Shown here piece after piece: positions 26,301 to 32,717 of a stretch of 64,000 bases of DNA. Every line of letters begins with the position of its first letter. The stretch's first letter is position 1. The translations under genes and the position numbers were made by a program. The notes beneath the pieces were generated by a model that did not search any database, was not told the origin of the DNA, and was given only the letters and a program-made list of their open reading frames with translations. The stretch covers positions 1-64,000 of the forward strand of contig DAOTJE010000014.1 of the NCBI GenBank assembly GCA_035448545.1, read 5' to 3'. The stretch comes from Anaerobaca sp035448545 (GTDB lineage Bacteria > Planctomycetota > Phycisphaerae > Sedimentisphaerales > Anaerobacaceae).

Positions 26301-29154
26301 CCGCAACAACATCGTCGTTGCCGGTGACGGAGGCAACGGTGTGGACGCAGACGATACAACCAACGCCGGCCGCGGCGGCTGGGGCGGCTGGGCTCGCGGT
26401 GGCGCCATCTACTGCGCGACCAACACGAATCCCAAGTTCGTCAACTGCGTCATCGAGAACAACGTGGTCCAGGGCGGCAACGGCGGCAACGGCGGCAACT
26501 TCTCCGACGGCGGCGGCCTGCCCAACTACGGCGGCAACTACACGCCCCCGGTGATGGTCGACATCAATCCCGCCGGCCTCGGGGCCGAGACGGCCACGCA
26601 GGAGCTGTGGCGGACGTGGCTGTGGGATTACGCGGCCGACGTCGAGTCCACGTTTGGCACGCAGCCGTACTCACCGGCCACGGGGATCATCGGCAGCGGC
26701 GGCTCGTACTTCGGCGACTACCGCTGGTATTCCGGTTACGGCGGCGGCGTTTACATCGACCAATACAGCAGCGCCGAGTTCGTCTCGTGTGTCATTCGGG
26801 GCAACCGCGCCTACGGCGGCATGAGCGGCCAGGGCGGTGTCGCCAGCAACGCCGGGCGGAACATCGAGCCGCTGATTCCGTTCCAGATTCCGTCGTACGG
26901 CGGCGGTGTCTACTGCGCGGCCGAGACCACGGTGACTTTCACTGACTGCACCTTCGAGGACAACATCGCGTCCCCGACGACGGCCGGACAGGACCCGAAC
27001 TTCCGTCTCGACCCGTACGTCGGCTTCGGCGGCGGTGTCGCGGCCGAGGGTGCGGCCAACCTGACCTTTGTCGATTGCAACTTCGTCGACAACGAGGCCG
27101 ACACCGGCGGCGGCATCTACGTCATCAACGCCGGCGTCAGCGTCATCGACTGCAACGTGACCGCCAACACGGCCCTGCGGGGCGGTGCTCTGGCCGGCAT
27201 GGGTGGTTCGATCGGCGTGGCTGGGTCCTTCATCTGGAACAACCGGGCGGTCACCGATGTAGGCGACCCGAATGACGATGCGGTCGTGCCGATCGGCGGC
27301 GGCCTGCTGATCTCCTCGGCCAACGCCCTGATCGAAGACTGCAACATTGCGGGCAACCTGTCCGACGGCTCGGGCGGTGCGATCTATCTGCGCGGTCAGA
27401 ACTTCACGCAGATCGTCAACTGCCTGATCCGCAACAACCGCGCCTACCGCGACGGCGGCGGCATCTCGACAAACTGGTATGCCGAGCCGACGATCCGCAA
27501 CTGCACGTTCGTGACCAACGGTGCACCGGGCGTGCCCGGCAATCTGGCTCGCACCGGGTTCGGCGGTGCGATCTTCTGCGGGTATCTCAGCGAGGCGACC
27601 GTGGTCGATTCGATTCTCTGGGGTAACTCGGCACGTCTGGGCGGCGAGCTGGCGGTCGGCAGTGGATTCGATCTCGATCCGCTCTGCGGCACGCTGAATG
27701 TCTCGTACAGCGACATCCGCGTTGGGCCCAACGACATCTGGGTCGACACCGGCTGTACGCTGACCTATGGCCAGGGCGTGATCCACGCCGACCCGATCTT
27801 TGTCAGTGGTGCGCTCGGCGACTTCTACCTGAGCAACCGCCGGGCGGGCCAGTCGCGACAGAGTCCGGCGGTCGATGCCGGCAGCGACTTTGCCGGTAAC
27901 GTGGGCATGTCACGCTCCACAACCCGCACCGACCACGTCCCGGATACGGGCCGTGTGGACATGGGTTACCACTATCCGTTCATGGAACCGTGCAAGTTCT
28001 GCGATCTGGTGTTCGATGGGATCATCGACTTCAAGGACTTCGCGGCGTTTGCGACGAGCTGGCTCGACGAGAACTGCTCCGAGGCCAATGGCTGGTGCGA
28101 TCAGGCCGACTTCACGTTCGATTCGACCGTGACGGCCCGTGACCTGGCAGTGCTGGCGGACTGCTGGCTGGTCCAGGATACCACGCCGCCCGAGCCCGAT
28201 CCGGCCGAGTGGGAAACTCTGCCTCGTCTGGACGGCGGTTCGGCGCGGATGGTGGCCAAAGAAGCGGTGGACGCGTGGGGCTGGCCGGTGGAGTACTACT
28301 TCGAGAACGTCAGCGGCGGCGGCCACAGCAGCGGGTGGCAGAGCAGCCGGGTCTACACCGACACGGGTCTGTCGAGCAACCGGCAGTACGGTTACCGCGT
28401 CAAGGCGCGCGACGGGCTGGGCAACGAGACCGCATTCTCGCGGGTCCGCTACGCGGGCAACGTCGACACGCTGGCTCCGTATCCCGAGCCGTACATCTTG
28501 CCGAATGCGGCAGTGACGTCGCAGACGATCACGATGGTCGCGACCGAGGCGTTCGACGACAACGGCGTGCAGTACTTCTTCGACACGAACACGCCGGGTG
28601 CCCACGACAGCGGCTGGATCAACACGAACACCTATACCGACGCCAACCTGGCGCCAGGCATGACCTACTGCTACCGCGTAAAGGCCAGGGACACGTCGGC
28701 TAACCTCAACGAGACCCCGTACTCGGCGTGGAGCTGCTTCACCACCGCGATCCCGGCCGACCAGACGGCGCCGACGCCGAATCCGATGGCGTTCGATCCG
28801 AACGGCCTGCCGCGCGAGTACGACTTCGACGGTTCCAGCAGAGCTACGCCGTTCGACAACTACGTGGAAATGATGGCGGTGACCGCCACCGACGACAGCG
28901 GCGTGGTCGAATACTACTTCGACTGCAGGCAGAACGGCACCAGTTTCGACAGCGGCTGGCAAACCAGCCCGATCTACAGAGTCCTCGTCGGCAGGTCTGG
29001 GCAAGGGCTCGAGTTCCGCGTCCGCGCTCGCGACGCATCGGGCAACATGACGGAATGGTCGGACTGGGTGGTCGGAATCCCCAGACCGGAGCAGCCGGCC
29101 CTGACCGACCAGCAGAATGCCGCCGGTGGCGGTGCGGTCGGGGGCGGGCAATAG
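14395..29154 (+). CDS. Giant multi-beta-helix surface protein with dead subtilase head
   Basis: 4919 aa. The start at 14395 is chosen for its signal peptide (WRLLIGSALILCAGIGLATA) and GGAAGTGG upstream. Parts in order: an inhibitor-I9-like segment (51-138); a subtilase-like remnant (160-335) without catalytic residues; five right-handed parallel beta-helix units, each opening with an 'xxTIQxAIDxAxxGD'-type coil and closing with DPLF..YLSQ..SPAVDAGS..TTRTDG..DAG.VDMG.HY; InlB-B-type repeats (VVGGHGTVTP..GYRV.QW.GTDDD..VTVEF) between units; Gly-rich loop insertions, longest in unit 2; a vWFA domain with an intact MIDAS (DTTDSM, LIGDGPPHDP) inside unit 4; a dockerin-like pair (IDFKDFAAFATSWL, ARDLAVLADCWL); three Fn3-like domains and a GGGAVGGGQ tail. 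It is probably an adhesin or polysaccharide-interacting surface fibre. No LPXTG or PEP-CTERM anchor is visible. The gene directly follows the secretin gene. Confidence 0.9.
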   Translation: MKKQMQERPSHWRLLIGSALILCAGIGLATANDVSFSWSDAIDGGGTAKGPQQLLVRFVDQDGPPSTCSGLAGPLTTRAVRDAICEAVLPGASVENEYDGLVPGLATVSLPEGVSVVEALVKFTACADVLYAESICDYSPSAAGSADLAGTGQAEADALVTSLDVGGAEGVDLDAAVAAIERAVAAGAKVIHISWTGSDYSESLRQAIEAAGERGVLFVVAAGDESRNIDVTPVYPASYDSYNIISVLATNEDGEVVWSSNYGRSDVDLGATAGEAGGSGAAAAEVARAAAMLFAQNPDLSALQVKHALMQTTDKVLAGLTASQGRLNLAAVLTAAPTGQPGRVVNTRDLTNFYTTIQAAIDDANEGDVIIAETRATGNTVYKERIDFKGKAITLRSGNVENPDDPNLHPETTFIVGVAGQNGSIVTFANGEGADTVLRGLTIGWGVAEYGGGIRIEGASPTIDRCIVTDNQAQYYGGGIDCFGGSPTIIDTIIRNNEVLAQDGLGGGINCEDGSPTITHCVISNNSSMNLGGGMACYNANPTLFNCFVTNNSAASGSGQFDLEDSSPSITNCTIAVDENPPGDGGIWCSGQSNPTITNCILWGNGDDLRNCFASYSCIEDGDAGEGNISADPLLITGPLGSFYLSQVEAGQLVNSPCLDAGDPNVGASLAARTTRTDGGPDAGVIDMGAHYNVTTARLFPLNLTLMTVDADGAPIPGEIGGAVDPNGGSFREFSILQLTAQPDEGYRLKQWLLTTGEMIEPEATIALPVLGPINMIAVFERIPLYELRITVAGGNGTVSPEHRRGQVYPDGTVIDLVATPASGYIVDHWQGTDDDTLWTNTNKVTVDGNKEVLVSFRQPKSLHVPGQYRSIHEAVRAASDHGDKIIVGAGIHQVNSIDFGGKAITLASEHPDDPNCVATTILDAARLGRVFIFQSGEGPDSVVDGFTIRNGSAVFDPTTPNNSGGNGAPGEDALGGAVACFNGSSPTLSNLIVENCVAQGRNGEDASAPPAAPAPPAAPAAPADPLDPLEDPAEPPPNARDPNAPVDGISGRNGANGANGADGAPGADGAPGLEGGRGGNGYGGAFYFDPNCAPTILHVTIRNCRALGGNGGFGGTGQDGAAGGDGGDGQQGQDGQNGGPGLNGGADGNGGNGGNGGNGGNGGAGGAGGAGGKGGDGGEALGGAMYFGANCRPTIRYCTIIDCETLQGLGNAGGAGGAGGAGGSGGAGADGGAGGSGANDGQDGQAGTDGVGASGGAGGAGGAMGVNGLRSWAGAIFFSENCNIEIHDTAISGCSALWTVPTLSYAGGAGGAGGAGGSPGGSGGAGGRGGDGDPAGTGGAGGAAGTDGAPGGAGGAGVVLRSFTTNYGGANVYMANCVVKMVNTTINGNLIEADSGGGEYYANDCTAELTRCTIEGNTSALYGGGQAFEIGGTITLNGCRYFDNEAAVNGGGLFLSYECKLDVNDCTFSDNRTGDDEGYGGGLFGGGIWDEDAADYYNGSTLNLRNSQFTGNQAGYGGGLYWYGQGADVRVSNCVVRGNTAIEGGGLYWSRGTPTIENCSVRGNQATGPQYIVYVPAPPMDPNDPTTWPPQNVWPDPNDPNSLFDPNNPFTPPDVPESRSTGLGAGGGLVCWSSGALIENCFISENTTQGSGGGIYFGGDPYTPTLKNCLVKANTATVDGGGIASHWFAAPTITNCTIVENRANDPNVPNRGKGGGLVASHSSNTRLINSILWNNEAQQGSQISIGSDSDPVYIQRPATLTVSYSDIQYGRLGLHIESGRTLNWLAGNIESDPLFVESYFLSQIAAGQSQDSPAVNAGSALASQLGLAGATTRTDGVPDAGTVDMGFHYAGRGRYKLEVTVVGGHGTVTPTGGYYHEFEQVTLTAHPQEGYRVRQWIGTDDDPSWNRNTNVVTMDPGDKYVTVEFEKNVTRNILVPDEFTTLEDAVAAASPGDTNIILKEGVHYVGSAAGIDLQRKAVRIMSTDPNDPNIVANTIIDCAGSRFVRRRAFHFHRGEGPDTLITGVTIRNGYWIGAVGVTGGLNPNGRPILEYNPDEQDPPIEMPSGTSVTGVGYGGAVLCENGSSPTFRNVVIEDCMVVAAQGGNGLDGYPIGQGSDTKGYWGGHGGSGSGDSFGGAIACLGHSKPTFVNVTIRNCSARGGMGGDGGSGSNPNEGSSWESWGGRAGSASGDGHGGAVYCENGSDAVFRNCVFANNHATSGIAGTPGAAGPGSDLSDPYPNPAGPGASGTVSTNGTIVGGAVYQNGANPTFIDCQFTENMAYNAISLDPTLALLGLEQEELYTYMPGGAIYSGPGNTVHLERCEFSKNISSAVYVDSGCIVDFNDCVFSHNQANGESAGVGSYAITVDGVVVFRQDFNLSNVLIDYSGGALFVGPLCPNVTLRNCQFYSNTATTGGGAVRLMSDADLIGCSFSGNKAGGNGGAVDGYVDTGDPQQPLILSFTLESCSFGGNSAVDGVYGQGGAVHFEDFEAVFADCYFFGNRAKNGGGLYLTAGNAKFMGGIISNNESIGGSGIDTQAAQLGTVVAQQGAGVDIGGGLVCAATSVTIENYTFENNTAGGAKGSGGAITFYGGYVDHVVRNCLFIDNHANRHGGAIWVGLFATPTITSSTFASNVAKRLGGAIFCDWDSDATVRDCIFQNNSKVAVAEADFGNSILTHSLFHENPDGDYGVYDESTRMIQTTVGAELDVTNINADPLFVEGPLGKVYLSQAQAGQEVTSPAVDGGSGLAESVLLSELTTRTDGEGDAGVVDLGFHFPDHTELPKYRLTAEVVGGHGSIRPTSGEYYAGTAVPLTAQPESGWRVAQWAGTTDDASRSINNLVVMGPDRHVTVEFDQPRTIVVGSAPEYTSIQHAIDAAEEGDVVVVPAGTYAPVFPWPYIEISNKNITLMGSNPDDPNVVASTIMRQYEFVISNVGPETIIEGITFRDTNLIGLSPGNTTTAADDGPDGTGVPGSAMYMTYASPTIRNCNFVECSVTGGNGAPGDGGTEEHPMGYDGGWAGYAYGGAVYIGYLSSPTFENCTFRGNYAQGGNGGDGGAGNQGAQGGRGGNWEWAQTIENEMILSGWDGWMNGPYMDYWKYSGLGGAVYIEYYSSPKFIDCTFEDNYTSGGVCGVGGNAVPTPQRNQDIENFGGAVYIGYSSDPVFEGCVFRNNFADTNTVAVPDDIYVSYGGAVAFEDDCSPSFIRCILENNTSCIGGGIWSSGSSPTIIDCNFVGNSAYHGGGIYVIDSNAVIDSTIVQRNLAFLSSVDANLVSDPNVGFGGVMSWGGGLCAVDSPVEVYNSIFTGNRSLSSGGGVYFGGSDQDITVAPLMHNCLIYGNTAGRDGGGVSTWKSEPVMSNLTIADNVVTGALGSAYGGGLFVAYDSNAVLSDSIVWGNSSNKNGSQVAVTNGFQYGARPSTLHIRNSNIQPSVDPAFVGGSALDLVFVVDTTDSMTAGVLALRAAAAQIVASVAMQSTDYRMALVDFKDFNDTALGAGTDYSFRAVVPFTEDPTRIVNGINTLGTPAGAGGNTDAESVYDALMNAINGTALGGWRGGQVNRIILLIGDGPPHDPEPPTGNTLATVVNAASLTPSKRIFAVQIGTDPLTSVYYTSLAGGTGGAVTRAATPQRLAAAVIESIGLITHVAPSIYVSDLSRLPGWDASVGAWDEASGNIGEDPLFIAGYYLSQTASGQGRQSPAVDAGSGPAGAPGIALANRTTRTDGVADANAVDMGYHYAEGVTLFTLTAEALPSDVDGLVHGSVSPAFAVAYAGAADNVVRLVATPEEGWRVAKWTGTDDDTLTTLTNTVTLTQDRHVTVVFEKRRSRVITVPGDYPRIQDAVTAAGEGDTIMVDPGTYYSGYDAIALIIDKPVTVTSRNPEDPAVVAATIIDGLSAIPNNQWNNLGVLFGPGANRNTVFNGFTIQNCGGNAADGDDGDRDLGHPNGEDGAPIEGAAMILLPGAAPVVKNCVFRNNIVVAGDGGNGVDADDTTNAGRGGWGGWARGGAIYCATNTNPKFVNCVIENNVVQGGNGGNGGNFSDGGGLPNYGGNYTPPVMVDINPAGLGAETATQELWRTWLWDYAADVESTFGTQPYSPATGIIGSGGSYFGDYRWYSGYGGGVYIDQYSSAEFVSCVIRGNRAYGGMSGQGGVASNAGRNIEPLIPFQIPSYGGGVYCAAETTVTFTDCTFEDNIASPTTAGQDPNFRLDPYVGFGGGVAAEGAANLTFVDCNFVDNEADTGGGIYVINAGVSVIDCNVTANTALRGGALAGMGGSIGVAGSFIWNNRAVTDVGDPNDDAVVPIGGGLLISSANALIEDCNIAGNLSDGSGGAIYLRGQNFTQIVNCLIRNNRAYRDGGGISTNWYAEPTIRNCTFVTNGAPGVPGNLARTGFGGAIFCGYLSEATVVDSILWGNSARLGGELAVGSGFDLDPLCGTLNVSYSDIRVGPNDIWVDTGCTLTYGQGVIHADPIFVSGALGDFYLSNRRAGQSRQSPAVDAGSDFAGNVGMSRSTTRTDHVPDTGRVDMGYHYPFMEPCKFCDLVFDGIIDFKDFAAFATSWLDENCSEANGWCDQADFTFDSTVTARDLAVLADCWLVQDTTPPEPDPAEWETLPRLDGGSARMVAKEAVDAWGWPVEYYFENVSGGGHSSGWQSSRVYTDTGLSSNRQYGYRVKARDGLGNETAFSRVRYAGNVDTLAPYPEPYILPNAAVTSQTITMVATEAFDDNGVQYFFDTNTPGAHDSGWINTNTYTDANLAPGMTYCYRVKARDTSANLNETPYSAWSCFTTAIPADQTAPTPNPMAFDPNGLPREYDFDGSSRATPFDNYVEMMAVTATDDSGVVEYYFDCRQNGTSFDSGWQTSPIYRVLVGRSGQGLEFRVRARDASGNMTEWSDWVVGIPRPEQPALTDQQNAAGGGAVGGGQ
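15451..27981 (+). repeat. Five-fold internal repeat of beta-helix units
   Basis: Units begin near 15451, 16981, 20192, 22960 and 25866 and end at the TTRTDG-D-VDMG-HY closings near 16470, 19950, 22724, 25605 and 27981. Four of the five are preceded by an InlB-B-like repeat (16750, 19951, 22740, 25612; a second weaker copy at 16492). Units are roughly 1.0 to 3.0 kb and differ mainly by loop insertions, which points to serial duplication and later embellishment. Confidence 0.85.
17420..18480 (+). repeat. Gly/Ala/Asn-rich low-complexity insertions in beta-helix unit 2
   Basis: Four Gly-rich blocks (about 17420-17655, 17719-17955, 18025-18195 and 18310-18475) of GGN, GGA and GAP triplets, resembling PE_PGRS or collagen-like sequence. 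They are separated by regular helix coils such as GGAMYFGANCRPTI. Codons are a monotonous GGC/GGT mix, so assembly and replication slippage are risks here. Confidence 0.85.
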
Positions 29155-29186
29155 CCCTCGGCTCAGCGTCGAATACAAGGGTTGCG

Positions 29187-29217
29187 CTTAGCCCCGGCCG
29201 TCTGCGCCGGGGCTAAG
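29187..29217. terminator. Terminator hairpin after the giant gene
   Basis: A perfect 12-bp inverted repeat, CTTAGCCCCGGC / GCCGGGGCTAAG, with a 7-nt loop, 33 nt after the giant gene's stop and followed by TCTT. It lies between convergent genes. Confidence 0.7.
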
Positions 29218-29278
29218 TCTTGCGCGGGCATCGACACGCAACGTCAGGAACTCTGTCGAACTGCATAAAACAACGCGA

Positions 29279-29307
29279 GCCGTCGCGAGGGGAGTCGTCG
29301 CGACGGC
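29279..29307. terminator. Terminator hairpin after aroC (bidirectional)
   Basis: A 10-bp stem, GCCGTCGCGA / TCGCGACGGC, with a 9-nt loop. On the minus strand it is followed by a T-rich GTTGTTTTA, so it can end the aroA-aroC transcript; the CGTTGTTGTTT on the plus strand allows use from the other side. Confidence 0.65.
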
Positions 29308-29337
29308 CCGTTGTTGTTTGCGCGGTGCCCGCGAAGG

Positions 29338-30666
29338 CTACTTGACCTTGGCCTTGAGGGCCTGGTAGCCGTAATGCATCATCAGGTGGTCCAGCATGAC
29401 CAGTGCCGTATAGCTTTCTGCGACCGGCCAGATTCGGCCCACGATGGTCGCGTCGCGTCGTGTGATGGCCGCCAGTTGGGTGTTCTCCTGCGTGTACTTG
29501 TCGATCGTTTTCTGGGCTCTGTCGATCGTGGGCGTCGGCTTGACCGCCAGACGCGCGACGATCGGCTGGCCGGTGGTCAGGCCGCCGGTGATGCCGCCGG
29601 CGTTGTTGGACTCGAAGACCACCTTACCGTCGACGGATCGCATCTGGTCGTTGTTCTGATAGCCGGTCATGTCCTTGACCGCGAAGCCGGCCCCGATCTC
29701 GACGCCCTTGACCGCGCCGATGCCCAGCATCCGTCCGAGTTCGGCGTCCAGCTTGTCGAAAACGGGCTCGCCGAGTCCGATGGGCGCGCCGAGGACGACG
29801 ACTTCGACCAGCCCGCCGGCTGAGTCACCACCGGCGGAGATCCTGTTGCAGGCGTCGAGCATGGCCTGGCCGGCGTCGATGTCGGGGCAGTTGACCACCG
29901 CGTGGACGCCGTACTTGTCGCGGACTTCCTGTTGGCTCATCTTCGGGGCCCTGTCGCGGATGGCGTCGATCTCCTGCTCGATCTGTGCCAGGACCGCAGC
30001 CTTTTCGAGGAAGCGCATGTCCATGTGGATGCGGCCTCTAACGTACACCTCCTGGTAGAACGGGTCCAGGGCTTGCCGCATCGCCTTGTAACGGTCACAA
30101 GATTGCAGGGCCTGCTCGTAGGGCACCTCGGGGCATCGGACGCCCGCGATCTCCTTGATGTACGCGAAGACCTCGATGCCGCACTTGCGGAGCACCTTCT
30201 TGGCGACGGAGCCGGCCGCAACGATCGTCGCAGTGTATCGCCCGCTGAAGAAGCCGGCACCGATCGCGTCATCGTCCGGGCCGTACTTCACGAAGCTCGC
30301 ATAGGATGCGTGCCCCGGTCGCGGCGTGCGGTTCGTGTCCTGGTACTGCTTGATGTGAATGAAATGCCGGTCCAGGTTCGGGATCAGGATCACCAGGGGC
30401 GTGCCGTTGGTGTGGTTCTTGTTGCCGGCATTCTCGATGGTGTCCGCCGCGTTGACGCCCGCATAAATGATCGGAAGGTCCGGCTCCTTTCGCGGGCTGC
30501 TCAGCTCATCGGTGCCCGGTTTCCGCAGCAGCAGGTCGCCGTAGATCTCCTGCTCGCTCAGCAGCAGCCCCGGCGGGACGCCCTGGATGGTGCTGGACAG
30601 CCCTTCCTGATACGAGCCGCCCGCTACGGTCAGCTGGAAATTGCGTCCAAGGTGACATCCAAGCAT
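29338..30666 (-). CDS. aroC: Chorismate synthase, divergent
   Basis: Converts 5-enolpyruvylshikimate-3-phosphate to chorismate using reduced FMN; last common step of aromatic amino acid synthesis. Family hallmarks: PPGLLLSEQEIYGDLL, SPRKEPDLP, RPGHASYASFVKYGPDDDA, GFFSGRYTATIVAAGSVAKK, and GIGAVKGVEIGAGF and ESNNAGGITGG in the C-terminal half. Odd points: the N-terminal GESHG motif, which carries one of two conserved histidines, reads GGSYQ here; there is an insertion of about 60 aa around residues 205-265; and the total of 442 aa exceeds the usual 350-390. AAGGGGA lies 6 nt before the ATG. It follows aroA on the same strand after 155 nt, so the two are probably co-transcribed. Confidence 0.88.
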   Translation of the reverse strand: MLGCHLGRNFQLTVAGGSYQEGLSSTIQGVPPGLLLSEQEIYGDLLLRKPGTDELSSPRKEPDLPIIYAGVNAADTIENAGNKNHTNGTPLVILIPNLDRHFIHIKQYQDTNRTPRPGHASYASFVKYGPDDDAIGAGFFSGRYTATIVAAGSVAKKVLRKCGIEVFAYIKEIAGVRCPEVPYEQALQSCDRYKAMRQALDPFYQEVYVRGRIHMDMRFLEKAAVLAQIEQEIDAIRDRAPKMSQQEVRDKYGVHAVVNCPDIDAGQAMLDACNRISAGGDSAGGLVEVVVLGAPIGLGEPVFDKLDAELGRMLGIGAVKGVEIGAGFAVKDMTGYQNNDQMRSVDGKVVFESNNAGGITGGLTTGQPIVARLAVKPTPTIDRAQKTIDKYTQENTQLAAITRRDATIVGRIWPVAESYTALVMLDHLMMHYGYQALKAKVK

Positions 30667-30821
30667 TCCGAATCCCCTTTCTAAACGGAGTCAGTAATAT
30701 CAAAGTGATTTTACAGTCCAGGGCAGTCCAAGGCAAGCGCGTCTGCTGGATGGGGGAGCGCAACGATCCCACCAGGACCCGTGTTGCAGGCAAGGCCGCG
30801 GCCGGGCCGGCCGAGCCGCCA

Positions 30822-32102
30822 TCAGGCCAGAAGCTTCATGTCGGCGCCGATGGACCGCATCAGGTTCACGAACTCCGGGAAGGTTACCGCGATGGCCTCG
30901 GCCGTGTCGATCGTGCAGGGCTCGTTCAGCCCCATCGCCGCCAGCGAGAGCGCCATTACGATGCGATGGTCCCCCCGCCCGTCCAGACGACCGGCCTTCA
31001 GCTTGCTGTGATGCACGACCAGACCATCGGGCAGCTCTTCGACTCTCGCACCCATCTTGGCCAGCTCCTGGGCCATGCACGCGATGCGATCCGTTTCCTT
31101 CATCCGCGCCTGGGGGACGTTGACCAGTCGCGTGGTCCCCTCGGCGTAGGCCGCAGTGACCGCCATGGCAGGCAGGGCGTCGGGCGTGGCGTTCATATCG
31201 ATCTCGATGCCCTTGAGCGAGCCGGCCCTGATGGTGACACCGTCGGAGTCGATGACGATGTCCGCGCCCATAGCCCGCAGGTAGTCCACCACCGCCTTGT
31301 CGGGCTGGCTGTCAGAGAAGTCCAGACCGCGCACCGCAACCCGGTCGCCGAAAAGGGCGCCGGCACAGAGGAAGAATGTGGCGCTGGAGAAGTCGGCGGG
31401 CACCGGCAGGTGATACGGCTTATAGCTCTGGCCGCCCTTGATGTGGAAGCGGCGCATTCGATCGTTCTCATAGACGATGCCTTGCTTGTCGAGCCAATCC
31501 AGGGTCATCTGCGCGTAGCCCGGCTCGTTGAGCAGAGTCACGTTGATCTCGGTGTCTTGCGGTGCCAAGGGGGTGCACATGAGCAGGCTGGTGAGGTACT
31601 GGCTGGTCTTGGCTTCGATGGAGGTGCGGCCGCCTTTCAGGCCGCCCCAAACCCGCACGGGGGCTTTACCGTTGCCCTCGAGACTGACGCACCTGGCGCC
31701 GAGATCCTGCAACGCGTCCATCAGAGGTCCGACGGGGCGGGTCTGGATCTGGTCGTCGCCGGTGAAGGTGGTGCATTGGTCTGGTGCGGCCAAGGCGGCT
31801 GAGCCCATGGCGATTCGCAGCGTCGTGCCGCTGTTGAGCACGTCGATGGTCTCCTGCGGCGGGACGATGCGGCCGCCAACGCCGGTGACCTTCCAGACGT
31901 TCTCCTGGCTCGTGTCGATCTCGGCACCCAGCGCGCGGTAGCACCGCACGGCGGCTTCGCTGTCGCCCGAGAACAGGGGGTTGCGGATGAGGCTTTGGCC
32001 CTCGGCCAGCGCGGCGATGGCTACGGCGCGGATCGTATGGGACTTCGACGCGGGGATTAGAACGCTGCCGCGTAGTCGCGATCGTCTGGAGACAAGTTGC
32101 AT
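30822..32102 (-). CDS. aroA: 3-phosphoshikimate 1-carboxyvinyltransferase (EPSP synthase)
   Basis: Joins shikimate-3-phosphate and PEP to give EPSP, the step before chorismate synthase, whose gene follows. Motifs: the N-terminal IPASKSHTIRAVAIAALAEG (conserved Lys of SKS), LNSGTTLRIAMGSAA, FTGDDQIQTRPVGPLMDAL, AVTAAYAEGTTRLVNV with KETDRI, and GDHRIVMALSLA near the C-terminus. Length (426 aa) is typical. The start at 32102 is preferred over an upstream in-frame ATG because AGAGAGGTGA precedes it and the product then begins MQLVSRRSRLRG, right at the first conserved strand. A good promoter lies about 45 nt upstream. Confidence 0.95.
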   Translation of the reverse strand: MQLVSRRSRLRGSVLIPASKSHTIRAVAIAALAEGQSLIRNPLFSGDSEAAVRCYRALGAEIDTSQENVWKVTGVGGRIVPPQETIDVLNSGTTLRIAMGSAALAAPDQCTTFTGDDQIQTRPVGPLMDALQDLGARCVSLEGNGKAPVRVWGGLKGGRTSIEAKTSQYLTSLLMCTPLAPQDTEINVTLLNEPGYAQMTLDWLDKQGIVYENDRMRRFHIKGGQSYKPYHLPVPADFSSATFFLCAGALFGDRVAVRGLDFSDSQPDKAVVDYLRAMGADIVIDSDGVTIRAGSLKGIEIDMNATPDALPAMAVTAAYAEGTTRLVNVPQARMKETDRIACMAQELAKMGARVEELPDGLVVHHSKLKAGRLDGRGDHRIVMALSLAAMGLNEPCTIDTAEAIAVTFPEFVNLMRSIGADMKLLA

Positions 32103-32145
32103 GGTCACCTCTCTACCGAAGTTGATCAAAGCGAGTCGATCCGGC

Positions 32146-32173
32146 AGTATACCCTATGCCACCGTTCCGTCAA
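32146..32173 (-). promoter_or_regulatory. Promoter for aroA-aroC
   Basis: On the minus strand TTGACG (32173-32168) and TATACT (32151-32146) are spaced by 16 nt. Transcription would begin near 32140, giving a leader of about 37 nt with an SD sequence. Confidence 0.6.
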
Positions 32174-32363
32174 GATGCCCGCGAAGTGGGTTCTCCCTTT
32201 AAGCTGCGTCGAACCGAACGTGTCGTATTTCAGAACCTGGTTTCATAGAAGAGGCAATTGCCTTGCCGCCGGCGTGGCACTACAATGGACAGTGGATTGG
32301 TGGAGGATCATCAAGGGCGGTGCGGCCGCTCCGGGCCGGTTCCGGAGCCTTGACGGGAGACCG

Positions 32364-32717
32364 ATGATGGCGAAGATGTTTGCGATGTGCGGATTGGACT
32401 GTGCGGCTTGTCCCGCTTTGATCGCCCACCAGACCGACGACCAGGCCCTGCGGACGAAGACCGCCACGGAGTGGTCCAGGCAATTCGGCGTCGAGATTCC
32501 GCCCGAGCAGGTCAACTGCGTGGGCTGCCTGAAGCTCAAGGGCCCGCACATCGGCCATTGTGCCGAGTGCGAGATCCGCCGGTGCGGCCTGGAGCGACAC
32601 GTCAAAAGCTGCGCCCTCTGCGACGACTACCCCTGCGAGACCATCAATAAGTTCCTCGACCAGGTCCCGCCCGCCAAAGCCAACCTCGAAACCCTCCGCC
32701 GCACCCGACGGGCGTGA
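32364..32717 (+). CDS. DUF3795 Cys-rich protein
   Basis: 117 aa with the family's N-terminal MCGLDCAACPA and a run of further cysteine pairs (CVGCLKLKGPHIGHCAEC, CALCDDYPCE), likely a metal or Fe-S binding protein of unknown function. The C-terminus (FLDQVPPAKANLETLRRTRR) is charged. The start is the first of two adjacent ATGs, with GGGAGA 4-5 nt upstream; upstream in-frame sequence lacks similarity to anything. It is divergent from aroA and shows no functional tie to its neighbours. Confidence 0.8.
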   Translation: MMAKMFAMCGLDCAACPALIAHQTDDQALRTKTATEWSRQFGVEIPPEQVNCVGCLKLKGPHIGHCAECEIRRCGLERHVKSCALCDDYPCETINKFLDQVPPAKANLETLRRTRRA

